5,041 nt of DNA, from the NCBI GenBank assembly GCA_009777435.1, contig WRLW01000124.1, positions 1 to 5,041 of the forward strand. Direction: 5' to 3'. Position numbers and translations under genes: made by a program. The DNA comes from Oscillospiraceae bacterium (GTDB lineage: Bacteria > Bacillota > Clostridia > Oscillospirales > UBA929). The notes below the pieces were generated by a model. That model saw only the letters and a list, made by a program, of their open reading frames with translations. It did not search any database and had not been told where the DNA came from. How positions within the stretch are numbered: the first letter of the stretch is position 1; every line of letters starts with the position of its first letter. Of the stretch, positions 1-5,041 are shown piece by piece.

Positions 1-8
1 CAGGCTGT

Positions 9-185
9 TCAGCGCCCCTTTGTGATGTGACGCGAAAACAGGAACGCCGAGCAGGCTCCCATAATCATCCCGGCGTAGCTCACCGGAGCGCTCCTGACCA
101 CGGCGGAGCCCATTATATTAAAGAATACGGCGGCGGCCAGACACGCCCAAGCCGCTATAAAATAAATCCCCCGTTTGTTTTTCAT
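9..185 (-). CDS. Small two-helix membrane protein, unknown function
   Basis: A complete 58-residue reading frame that begins MKNKRGIYFIAAW and ends SRHITKGR before a TGA stop. I do not recognise the family. Two hydrophobic stretches are visible: about residues 7-26 (after the basic MKNKR start) and about 35-50 (ending SAFLF, followed by R, H, K and R). This suggests a hairpin of two membrane helices with both ends basic and probably cytoplasmic. Its ATG overlaps the stop of the metallopeptidase gene (ATGA, positions 185-182). A GAGGAG ribosome binding site lies 5 nt upstream (196-191), inside the end of that gene. The overlap, the good ribosome binding site and the membrane-like composition make it a real gene that is probably translationally coupled. 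It would be transcribed from the promoter at 577-605. The function is unknown; a membrane partner or target of the peptidase is only a guess. Confidence 0.65.
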   Translation of the reverse strand: MKNKRGIYFIAAWACLAAAVFFNIMGSAVVRSAPVSYAGMIMGACSAFLFSRHITKGR

Positions 186-556
186 TGAGGCTCCTCTCTT
201 TGCGCAGCGGCGTTTTGCTCTAAAAACAGCGCGTCGCGGTATTCAAGCGTCCTGTCGCCGGCAAGGCTCTCTATATGGTGGGTCAGCTCATGGAACAGCA
301 CTTCCCTGAGCTTACGCCTGACGCCCGCGCGGCCCGGATAGACCGCGCGCAGCGAGCCGTGGTATATCACGATATACCGCCCCAGACCATATGGCTCGAC
401 GCGGTATTCGCCCAGAATGTACAGACCGGGCGCATCGCCGTGCCGCTTGACGTCGGGCAGCAAGACCACGCCGCCGTTAAGGCCGTCGAACACGCCTCGC
501 GGCAGTTCGTCGGACACCTCGTCAAGCATGGCGCGCGTTTGCTCAAAACTCAGCAT
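182..556 (-). CDS. Short zincin-like metallopeptidase family protein (HExxH)
   Basis: A 124-residue soluble protein with the zinc-protease signature HELTHH at residues 89-94: His89 and His93 as zinc ligands and Glu90 as catalytic base. The motif is followed by IESLAGD and a Glu at residue 105 that could supply a third ligand. The N-terminal MLSFEQTRAMLDEVSDELP, the LNGGVVLLP stretch (residues 26-34), LYILGEY (45-51) and GLGRYIVIYHGSL (57-69) match my memory of the short clostridial 'metallopeptidase family protein' (Zincin_1/DUF1025-like, about 120 residues), so the gene looks full length. There is no signal peptide or membrane segment, so it should be cytoplasmic. Its natural substrate is not known for the family. 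The start is fixed by AGGAGG at 568-563, 6 nt upstream of the ATG, and a strong promoter lies just beyond. It overlaps the next gene by 4 nt. The family call is firm; activity is inferred from the motif. Confidence 0.9.
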   Translation of the reverse strand: MLSFEQTRAMLDEVSDELPRGVFDGLNGGVVLLPDVKRHGDAPGLYILGEYRVEPYGLGRYIVIYHGSLRAVYPGRAGVRRKLREVLFHELTHHIESLAGDRTLEYRDALFLEQNAAAQREEPQ

Positions 557-572
557 AGCAGCCTCCTGACTG

Positions 573-581
573 TGATATTAT
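573..581 (+). promoter_or_regulatory. Probable extended -10 promoter for egsA
   Basis: The plus strand shows TG-A-TATTAT: an extended -10 TG at 573-574, one base, then a hexamer at 576-581 with five of six matches to TATAAT. No convincing -35 box is found 16-18 nt upstream, which is usual for extended -10 promoters. Transcription would start near 588, leaving a leader of about 40 nt before the chosen egsA ATG. It lies on the same bases as the minus-strand -10 box, so the two promoters probably exclude each other. Confidence 0.5.
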
Positions 582-605
582 ACCCAAAAAATGTTCGGTT
601 TGCAA
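577..605 (-). promoter_or_regulatory. Sigma-A type promoter of the metallopeptidase operon
   Basis: Read on the minus strand, TTGCAA (605-600) is followed after exactly 17 nt by a perfect TATAAT (582-577). A start of transcription near 570 would give a leader of only about 14 nt, which holds the AGGAGG ribosome binding site. The spacing and the match to consensus make this a strong call. The -10 box overlaps the -10-like box of the opposite strand (576-581). Confidence 0.85.
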
Positions 606-615
606 GAAAGCCGGA

Positions 616-620
616 AAGGA
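616..620 (+). promoter_or_regulatory. Ribosome binding site that decides the egsA start
   Basis: AAGGA (in GGAAAGGA) lies 6 nt before the ATG at 627. The in-frame ATG at 591 has only an A/C-rich stretch in front and falls about where transcription should begin, so 627 is preferred. Confidence 0.75.
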
Positions 621-626
621 CGCGCC

Positions 627-1880
627 ATGTGGGAGCAATATAAGCATCTGATAAGCGTTATTGACGTGGGCGGGGGAGCGCTGGCGCGCGCCGCCCAATG
701 GGCGGCGGGATACCAAAGGCCGCTGATCGTCTCGGACGTCAACACGCATAAGGCGGCGGGAGAGGCGCTGTGCGCGCTGCTTGACGGCGCTGGCGCGCGG
801 TATGACGCGCTGATATATCCCGACGATTTGCTGACGGCCGACGAAGCGGCCGCCGGCAGACTGCTTGCCGCCTACGCGCCTCACAACGACGTTGTGCTTG
901 GGGTTGGCTCCGGCACCATAAGCGACCTATGTAAATTTTTATGCTTCCGCGCCGGACGCCCGTGCGCGGCCATAGGCACCGCGCCGTCGATGGACGGCTA
1001 CGCCTCGGCGGGCGCGGCCATGACGATAGACGGCGTTAAGGTCACTCCGCGCACCCAGTGCCCGGAGGCCATATTCTGCGACGTGGATATCATGAAAAAC
1101 GCCCCCATGCCGATGCTGGCCGCCGGGCTGGGCGACGTGCTGGGCAAGCTGAGCGCGCTGGCCGACTGGCGTCTCAGCCACCTGCTGACCGGCGAGCCCA
1201 TGCCGGGGGATATCGCCGCGCTTGTCTCAGACGCCGTTAAGCGCTGTATGGACAACGCCGGGGGCTTGGCCGCGCGGCGCGCGGACGCCGTAAAAAGCGT
1301 GGCCGAAGCGCTCATACTGTCGGGCATAGCCATGAGTCTGTACGGCGACTCGCGCCCCGCTTCGGGCACGGAGCATCACATATCCCATTTTTGGGAGATG
1401 CGCTTTATAGCCGAGGGGAAGCCGCCTGTGCTGCACGGCCTCAAGGTGGGCGTGGCCACGCTGCTCGCGCTTGATATGTGGAAAACCCTGCCCGCCGCGC
1501 CCCCGCGCCCGGACGCCGGCGCGATGGCCTATCGCGGCGGGGAGGCCCTCAGGCGCGCTTACGGCGCGGCGGCCGCCGCGCTGTCGGGCGAAAATCCTAT
1601 TCTGCCGTTTGAGCGCGTCCTTGAGAATTGGGACGGCGTTATGGAGATCGCGCGCGCGGTTCCCGCGCCCGAAACGGCGGCCGGGCCTATGCGGACGCTG
1701 GGCGCGCCGCTCACGCCGGGCGGTATAGGCGTCGGCCCGGAGCTGCTGGCCGACGGCATCCTGTTCGCCCGTGAACGCAAAAAAACATACACGCTGCTGC
1801 AATTGCTGGGAGGTCTGGGTTTACTGGAACAGGCGGCGGCGCGCTGCGTGAAAAACGGCGGCGCGGTTCTCTGTTTTTAA
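627..1880 (+). CDS. egsA: sn-Glycerol-1-phosphate dehydrogenase (EgsA/AraM family)
   Basis: A 417-residue cytoplasmic enzyme expected to reduce dihydroxyacetone phosphate to sn-glycerol 1-phosphate with NAD(P)H. It belongs to the iron-type alcohol dehydrogenase fold. From the start at 627, the nucleotide-binding loop GVGSGTISD is at residues 92-100, followed by the TAPSMDGYASAGA segment (118-130), which is nearly the same as in Bacillus AraM. The metal ligands expected for the family are present: Asp170 in AAGLGDVLGK, a His in GTEHHISH (248-254) and His270 in LHGLKVG. SRPASG just before the His cluster is also typical. Bacillus AraM is about 394 residues, so this is full length with a somewhat longer, Ala/Pro-rich C-terminal half. 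The next gene, nagB, begins 74 nt downstream from its own promoter. No prenyl transferase partner (PcrB type) is in view. In bacteria the product may feed unusual ether or prenyl-glycerol lipids; that pathway is inferred. Confidence 0.93.
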   Translation: MWEQYKHLISVIDVGGGALARAAQWAAGYQRPLIVSDVNTHKAAGEALCALLDGAGARYDALIYPDDLLTADEAAAGRLLAAYAPHNDVVLGVGSGTISDLCKFLCFRAGRPCAAIGTAPSMDGYASAGAAMTIDGVKVTPRTQCPEAIFCDVDIMKNAPMPMLAAGLGDVLGKLSALADWRLSHLLTGEPMPGDIAALVSDAVKRCMDNAGGLAARRADAVKSVAEALILSGIAMSLYGDSRPASGTEHHISHFWEMRFIAEGKPPVLHGLKVGVATLLALDMWKTLPAAPPRPDAGAMAYRGGEALRRAYGAAAAALSGENPILPFERVLENWDGVMEIARAVPAPETAAGPMRTLGAPLTPGGIGVGPELLADGILFARERKKTYTLLQLLGGLGLLEQAAARCVKNGGAVLCF

Positions 1881-1891
1881 GGACATGTAAC

Positions 1892-1908
1892 CGCTGTTGA
1901 CAACAGCG
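1892..1908. promoter_or_regulatory. Perfect 17-bp palindrome over the nagB -35, likely operator
   Basis: CGCTGTTG-A-CAACAGCG is an exact inverted repeat with 8-bp arms around one central base (A1900). It contains the whole -35 hexamer TTGACA (1897-1902). A dimeric repressor bound here would block RNA polymerase. I do not recognise the half-site; it does not look like the GGTCTAGACC-type site of DasR/NagR regulators. Symmetry and position are seen directly; the regulator is unknown. Confidence 0.65.
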
Positions 1909-1926
1909 CGGCGCGCGTTGTATAAT
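1897..1926 (+). promoter_or_regulatory. Consensus sigma-A promoter of nagB
   Basis: TTGACA (1897-1902) and TATAAT (1921-1926), both perfect, are separated by 18 nt. Transcription should start near 1933, giving a leader of about 22 nt that carries the ribosome binding site. Such a strong promoter paired with a palindrome over the -35 fits a gene kept off by a repressor and released by inducer. Confidence 0.88.
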
Positions 1927-1941
1927 GTGGGAAACCCTCTT

Positions 1942-1947
1942 AGGAAG
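1942..1947 (+). promoter_or_regulatory. Ribosome binding site that decides the nagB start
   Basis: AGGAAG lies 7 nt before GTG at 1955. The longer in-frame ATG at 1925 begins inside the -10 box and could not be on the transcript from this promoter. Confidence 0.8.
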
Positions 1948-1954
1948 TGAGCTC

Positions 1955-2680
1955 GTGAAACGTATTGTATGTAAGAATTATGAGGAAATGAGCCGTTTGG
2001 CGGCCTATGTTTTCGCGCGCCAGATATGGGAGAAGCCGGACAGCGTGCTGGGGTTCGCCATAGGCTCGACGCCGGTCGGCATGTACCGCTGCCTGATAGA
2101 CATGTACAACGGCGGCATGGTTGATTTCTCACAGGTGACGACATTTAATATAGACGAGTATTACCCGATGAGCAAGGTGTCGCCGCAGAGCCGCGACTCC
2201 TACATGTGGGAGAACCTGTTTTCGCACATAAACGTGCGCCGTGAGCGCGTGTATCTGCCCAACGGAGGGGCGGCCGACCCCCAGCGCGCGTGTGACGAGT
2301 ATGAAAAGCTGCTCATTGACCGCGGCGGTATCGACCTCCAGCTTCTGGGCATCGGACGCAACGGGCATATAGCCTTTATCGAGCCGGGCGAGAGCATGAG
2401 GGTCAACATGCACGTCATCGACCTGACCGAGGATACCATCAAGGCCAACGCGCGCTTCTTTGAGAGCGCCGACCATGTGCCGCGCCGGGCGCTTACCATG
2501 GGCATCGGCTCCATCATGAACGCGGGTCGCGTGTTGATGCTGGCCTCGGGCACGGCCAAAGCGCCTGTCGTTAAGCAGATGTTTTCGGGCGTCATAACGC
2601 CGTGTGTGCCGGCCTCCATGCTCCGGCTCCATCCCGACGTTGTGGTATTGATGGACGAGGACGCCGCGTCGCTGCTCTAA
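1955..2680 (+). CDS. nagB: Glucosamine-6-phosphate deaminase NagB
   Basis: A 241-residue cytoplasmic enzyme that converts glucosamine-6-phosphate to fructose-6-phosphate and ammonia, bringing amino sugars into glycolysis. From the GTG start, the phosphate-binding GFAIGSTP loop is at 33-40 and FNIDEYYP at 64-71 (Asp67 equals E. coli Asp72). LLGIGRNGHIAF is at 130-141 (His138 equals His143), Glu143 equals Glu148, and ARFF and LTMGIGSIM follow. The C-terminal VVVLMDEDAASLL matches Bacillus NagB, whose length (242) is nearly the same. Asn136 replaces E. coli Asp141, as I recall for Bacillus NagB. The usual FNEP is FIEP here (Ile142). The C-terminal allosteric tail of E. coli NagB is absent, as in the short Firmicute form. 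It has its own promoter and probable operator. No nagA or transporter is in the window. A related amino-sugar phosphate isomerase is possible but less likely. Confidence 0.93.
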   Translation: MKRIVCKNYEEMSRLAAYVFARQIWEKPDSVLGFAIGSTPVGMYRCLIDMYNGGMVDFSQVTTFNIDEYYPMSKVSPQSRDSYMWENLFSHINVRRERVYLPNGGAADPQRACDEYEKLLIDRGGIDLQLLGIGRNGHIAFIEPGESMRVNMHVIDLTEDTIKANARFFESADHVPRRALTMGIGSIMNAGRVLMLASGTAKAPVVKQMFSGVITPCVPASMLRLHPDVVVLMDEDAASLL

Positions 2681-2686
2681 GGCGGC

Positions 2687-4129
2687 TCACGACGCCGGGA
2701 TGATCAAGCCCATAGACGCTGTTTCAAGGGCCTCCAGGACGGCTTGGAGGTCTTTTATATTACACGCCAGACCGGTGCTTACGCCGTCGATCTCGACGCC
2801 CAGCAGGCGGGCATTACCCGTCGAGCCGCAGTACAGCGTATGAGAGGCTCCGCCGTCCATGAACAGCACGATTTTGATTTGGTGGTCATATTGGTATTCA
2901 TCGGCCATACCGGCGACAGAGAAGTTAAGTATGCGCGAAAACAAACGCCGCGCGCTCAGCTCCTCCATCTCAACGACGCTCCCGTCCGTAAGGGTGAGGG
3001 CGTATTTTTTATCACCGATATCGAGCCGCCAGTATTCGCGTGTACCCGCGGTTATCTCGACGCTCCTCACGTCGTCCATCCTGTACAGCCAGAAGGGTAC
3101 GCCATAGGTCAGCTCGAGCGGCGTCACGTCCAAAAAGCCGTAGCCGCCGAGCCTGTCGATATACACCGCGCCTTTGCTCATTAAATACCGCCCGCCGCCG
3201 GGAGCCTCGCCGCCCACACGCAGCTCTATGCGCTCCCCGGCGCCGCCCTCGCCGTATTCGAGATAAAGCGCGCGCGCGCCGAAGCCGTAAAGCTCCTCAA
3301 GCGCGGCCTCGCCGGCGGGGTAATCGTCTGCGTCGCAGACGTATTCGTCAAAGTCAATCTGCAATATGCCCGACAGCACCTTTGAGCGCACCGCGTCGGC
3401 GTTGCACAGGAATTCAAGCGGCTCGGCAATCCGGTAAGACGCGCCGTATGGCGAGTCGTCCTCAGCCGTCACGCGCTCTATAACATACCCAAGTTCACCG
3501 TTTTGGACGGCGATACGCGTCAGCTCCGGGCGGTCGCCCGGCTCGCCCGGCCACAGGCGGCGCCGGATATACGCCGAAAAGGGGAGCGTTAGTTGGTCGC
3601 CCGCCTCCGCGTCTATGAGATATAACACCCCCGCGCGGGCCTGTGAAACGCCTTCGTCCGCCTCGGTTACAAAGACGTAATACGCCGTCTGCGACGGCGC
3701 GGGATCGCCAATCATAAAATTGACGCGCCGCCCGTCCGCGCCGCTGACCGTAATCTCCATCGACGGCGGGTCAAGCCCGAATTCGGACAGGGTGATCTCA
3801 TCGCCGCCGCTCGTGTCGAGCAGCTCATACGCGGGGAGCGTGGAGACATAGGCCAGCGCGGCAAGCTCCGCCGCGCCGTCGATCCTCGGGTGGCCGGACG
3901 GCAGGGTGAATACCGTCCCGCCCGCGTCCGTGAAGCTCGCCGTAACGTCCCTGTAGTCAAGCATGGTCAGGTAAGCGCCGTGACGGTGGTCATGGCCGTC
4001 GTAATCAGGCTCGGAATACGGCTGGGGAACCAGCTTTATAAACAGCCACGCGGCCATGAGCAGCGCGGCGGCGCATACGCATATGACGGCTGTCCTTGAG
4101 TTTTTCAGCCCTTGTTTCATACGGCCCAC
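2687..4129 (-). CDS. DUF4340 domain membrane-anchored protein, ABC-transporter associated
   Basis: A 480-residue protein from a GTG start. After a basic N-terminus (GRMKQGLKNSR) there is one membrane helix at about residues 14-35 (VICVCAAALLMAAWLFIKLV), and the rest should lie outside the membrane. Just after the helix is a short His-rich stretch, YDGHDHRHGAY (residues 43-53). The middle region, with YYVF, VLYLIDAEAGDQL, then FSAYIRRRLWPGE and LTRIAV, has the pattern I associate with DUF4340 (PF14238), a beta-rich domain of unknown function. The GTG at 4129 shares one base with the TAG of the upstream GldG-like gene (TAGTG), and AAGGAG lies 9 nt upstream. Starts at GTG 4153 and ATG 4120 are less well placed. 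DUF4340 proteins are commonly encoded next to GldG-like genes and an ABC ATPase and permease, and are thought to act with that transporter; the substrate is unknown. The gene converges on nagB. The family call rests on pattern and neighbour. Confidence 0.82.
   Translation of the reverse strand: MGRMKQGLKNSRTAVICVCAAALLMAAWLFIKLVPQPYSEPDYDGHDHRHGAYLTMLDYRDVTASFTDAGGTVFTLPSGHPRIDGAAELAALAYVSTLPAYELLDTSGGDEITLSEFGLDPPSMEITVSGADGRRVNFMIGDPAPSQTAYYVFVTEADEGVSQARAGVLYLIDAEAGDQLTLPFSAYIRRRLWPGEPGDRPELTRIAVQNGELGYVIERVTAEDDSPYGASYRIAEPLEFLCNADAVRSKVLSGILQIDFDEYVCDADDYPAGEAALEELYGFGARALYLEYGEGGAGERIELRVGGEAPGGGRYLMSKGAVYIDRLGGYGFLDVTPLELTYGVPFWLYRMDDVRSVEITAGTREYWRLDIGDKKYALTLTDGSVVEMEELSARRLFSRILNFSVAGMADEYQYDHQIKIVLFMDGGASHTLYCGSTGNARLLGVEIDGVSTGLACNIKDLQAVLEALETASMGLIIPAS
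2731..2756 (+). terminator. Probable intrinsic terminator for nagB, inside the convergent gene
   Basis: CCTCCAGG (2731-2738) can pair with CTTGGAGG (2743-2750) around an ACGG loop, with one G-T wobble. The run TCTTTTAT follows directly. The layout works only for plus-strand transcripts, since the other side of the stem lacks a T run. It lies 51 nt after the nagB stop and within the coding 3' end of the DUF4340 gene, because the gap between the two stops is only 6 nt. Confidence 0.6.
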
Positions 4130-5041
4130 TACAGCTTTCTCCTTTTCAGCCACACGCCGCCGCCCACCGCGAATACGGCTAACGGGATGGCGAACACTAA
4201 CAGGACGAACAGCACGGACGCCTCCCGCGAGTTGAGGGAGAGGGGCACGTCGGTCGTGTCGCGCGGCATGATATCTAACACAAGGTCGGGCTGTATCATC
4301 GACATCCAGTGAAGAATAAGCTGGCGGTTAAGGAAATTGGGCATGTTGAGCGCGGTGTCGGACAGCATGGACAGGGGCAGCAGGAAAGCGTAGGCCGCCG
4401 AATCGCCGTCGCGCACCTGCTCGCACACGGCGCCCAGCACAAACGGCCCGGCGGCGTCGCCCTCCGCGCGCGCCGTGCTTGACGGCTCGCCGCCGGAGTC
4501 GAGCGCCTTGGCGTAAGCCGTCTCAAAGCTTGAGAACAGCGGCGTTATGACGCGGTTGCCGTCGGTCTCCCACAGCGGCGTTATGGGCCGCGCGCCCGCG
4601 AGCAGCAGGTAGCGGCTCTCGACGGCCGTCAAGTCCGTCATGCGTGTGCTGTGGGCGGCCGTGAGCAGCAGCTTGGGGTCGCCGTAGTTTATCGAGGCGT
4701 CGCAGACGAAAGCGCCGTCGAAACGCGCGCCCCACTCGGTCAGGTACTGCTCGAGGTTGGGCAGGGGCGGCAGCGACGGGTCGAGCGCTATGACGGCGTG
4801 CCCGCCGCCCGACATGTATTTGTCGAGGGCGGTCAGCTCGTCGCCGCTCAGGTCGAACCGGGGCCCGGCCAGCACGGCCAGCGCGGCGCCGGCGGGTATA
4901 CCTGAAATCACATCCGCCGCGCCGTCCGTCGTGTTGGCGGACAGGTTGATGTATATGACGTCGAAATTGGAGGCCCGCAGCAGGGCCTCGAAGGTTTCGA
5001 GCGCGAACTCGGCGTGTCCCTGTATGACGGCGGCCGTGGGA
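4129..5041 (-). CDS. GldG-like ABC-transporter auxiliary protein, C-terminal part (5' end outside window)
   Basis: The frame stays open to the right edge, so only the last 303 residues are seen. Family members are usually about 450-550 residues, so the start and the N-terminal membrane helix should lie outside. The visible part begins PTAAVIQGHAE, matching the GHGE segment typical of GldG-like proteins (PF09822, ABC_transp_aux). Next come an alpha/beta part, ALAVLAGP (53-60), LSGDELTALDKYMSGGGHAVIALDP (64-88) and LTEWGARFD, as in that family. A stretch near residues 275-293 (SVLFVLLVFAIPLAVFAVG) is a C-terminal membrane helix, followed by WLKRRKL, a basic cytoplasmic tail. In Bacteroidetes GldG works with the GldA and GldF ABC proteins in gliding; in Firmicutes such genes accompany an ABC ATPase and permease of unknown substrate. 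It overlaps the DUF4340 gene by one base. An internal GTG at 4911 is not the true start, because coding clearly continues upstream. Confidence 0.82.
   Translation of the reverse strand, partial: PTAAVIQGHAEFALETFEALLRASNFDVIYINLSANTTDGAADVISGIPAGAALAVLAGPRFDLSGDELTALDKYMSGGGHAVIALDPSLPPLPNLEQYLTEWGARFDGAFVCDASINYGDPKLLLTAAHSTRMTDLTAVESRYLLLAGARPITPLWETDGNRVITPLFSSFETAYAKALDSGGEPSSTARAEGDAAGPFVLGAVCEQVRDGDSAAYAFLLPLSMLSDTALNMPNFLNRQLILHWMSMIQPDLVLDIMPRDTTDVPLSLNSREASVLFVLLVFAIPLAVFAVGGGVWLKRRKL
4139..4144 (-). promoter_or_regulatory. Ribosome binding site that decides the DUF4340 gene start
   Basis: AAGGAG on the minus strand lies 9 nt before GTG at 4129 and 18 nt before ATG at 4120. It is inside the longer reading frame that begins at GTG 4153. 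The spacing favours 4129, giving a stop-start overlap and coupled translation with the upstream gene. Confidence 0.65.

Noticed and set aside
275..643. Plus-strand open frame across the metallopeptidase gene
   Set aside because: It is antisense to a recognisable zincin and runs through both promoters and into the egsA start; no recognisable protein features.
998..1802. Open frames on the minus strand opposite egsA
   Set aside because: They are Arg/Ala/Pro-rich shadows of a clearly conserved dehydrogenase with no ribosome binding site of note.
1892..1908. The palindrome as an intrinsic terminator of egsA
   Set aside because: No T run follows (the next bases are GC-rich), and the repeat coincides with the -35 box, so an operator fits better.
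1897..1926. nagB starting at ATG 1925 (251 residues)
   Set aside because: That ATG is formed by the last bases of the -10 box; the extra 10 residues are not found in Bacillus NagB, and GTG 1955 has a good ribosome binding site.
2129..2632. Long open frames on the minus strand opposite nagB (also 2200-2619)
   Set aside because: They lie wholly within a well-matched nagB gene, have no family-like motifs or membrane pattern, and are expected by chance in GC-rich coding DNA.
3268..3279. Alternating GC run (six GC repeats), possible Z-DNA
   Set aside because: It is only 12 bp, inside a coding region, and explained by Ala/Arg codons in GC-rich DNA.
3040..3483. Arg/Ser-rich plus-strand open frame opposite the DUF4340 gene
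   Set aside because: The very biased composition is typical of an out-of-frame reading of GC-rich coding sequence.
4909..4911. GTG at 4911 as the start of the GldG-like gene
   Set aside because: The frame is open to the right edge, and upstream residues include the QGHAE segment expected for the family.

Overview
The window looks like a chromosomal piece of a fairly GC-rich Firmicute, most likely a clostridial or oscillospiral anaerobe; GC is around 60% by eye. The clues are a NagB that reads like the Bacillus form, the short clostridial type of HExxH metallopeptidase, strong AGGAGG-like ribosome binding sites, near-consensus sigma-A promoters, and a GldG-like plus DUF4340 pair. Species cannot be told from this sequence. 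There is no mobile element, CRISPR array, tRNA or rRNA, and coding density is very high.

Layout. (1) Positions 9-556, minus strand: a two-gene operon with a short zincin-like metallopeptidase and, coupled to it by an ATGA overlap, a 58-residue two-helix membrane protein of unknown function. (2) Positions 557-626: a compact divergent control region in which the minus-strand -10 box (TATAAT) and a plus-strand extended -10 (TGaTATTAT) occupy almost the same bases. (3) Positions 627-1880, plus strand: sn-glycerol-1-phosphate dehydrogenase (EgsA/AraM family). (4) Positions 1881-1954: a promoter with perfect consensus hexamers, whose -35 box sits inside a perfect 17-bp palindrome, a likely operator. 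(5) Positions 1955-2680, plus strand: glucosamine-6-phosphate deaminase, nagB. (6) Positions 2687-5041, minus strand, convergent with nagB across a 6-nt gap: a DUF4340 membrane-anchored protein, preceded by the C-terminal 303 residues of a GldG-like ABC-transporter auxiliary protein that runs off the right edge.

How the parts relate. egsA makes sn-glycerol 1-phosphate from dihydroxyacetone phosphate, and nagB turns glucosamine-6-phosphate into fructose-6-phosphate and ammonia. They share a strand, but nagB has its own strong promoter and probable operator, so it need not depend on egsA. The GldG-like and DUF4340 genes overlap by one base (TAGTG) and are probably the tail of an ABC-transporter operon whose ATPase and permease would lie beyond the right edge. 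A hairpin with a T-rich tail inside the 3' end of the DUF4340 gene is well placed to stop nagB transcription.

I see no clear new multi-gene defence or mobile system. The observations most worth a second look are the interlocked divergent promoters, the palindrome over the nagB -35, the terminator embedded in a convergent gene, the Asn-to-Ile change in the NagB active-site motif, and the unnamed 58-residue membrane protein tied to the metallopeptidase.
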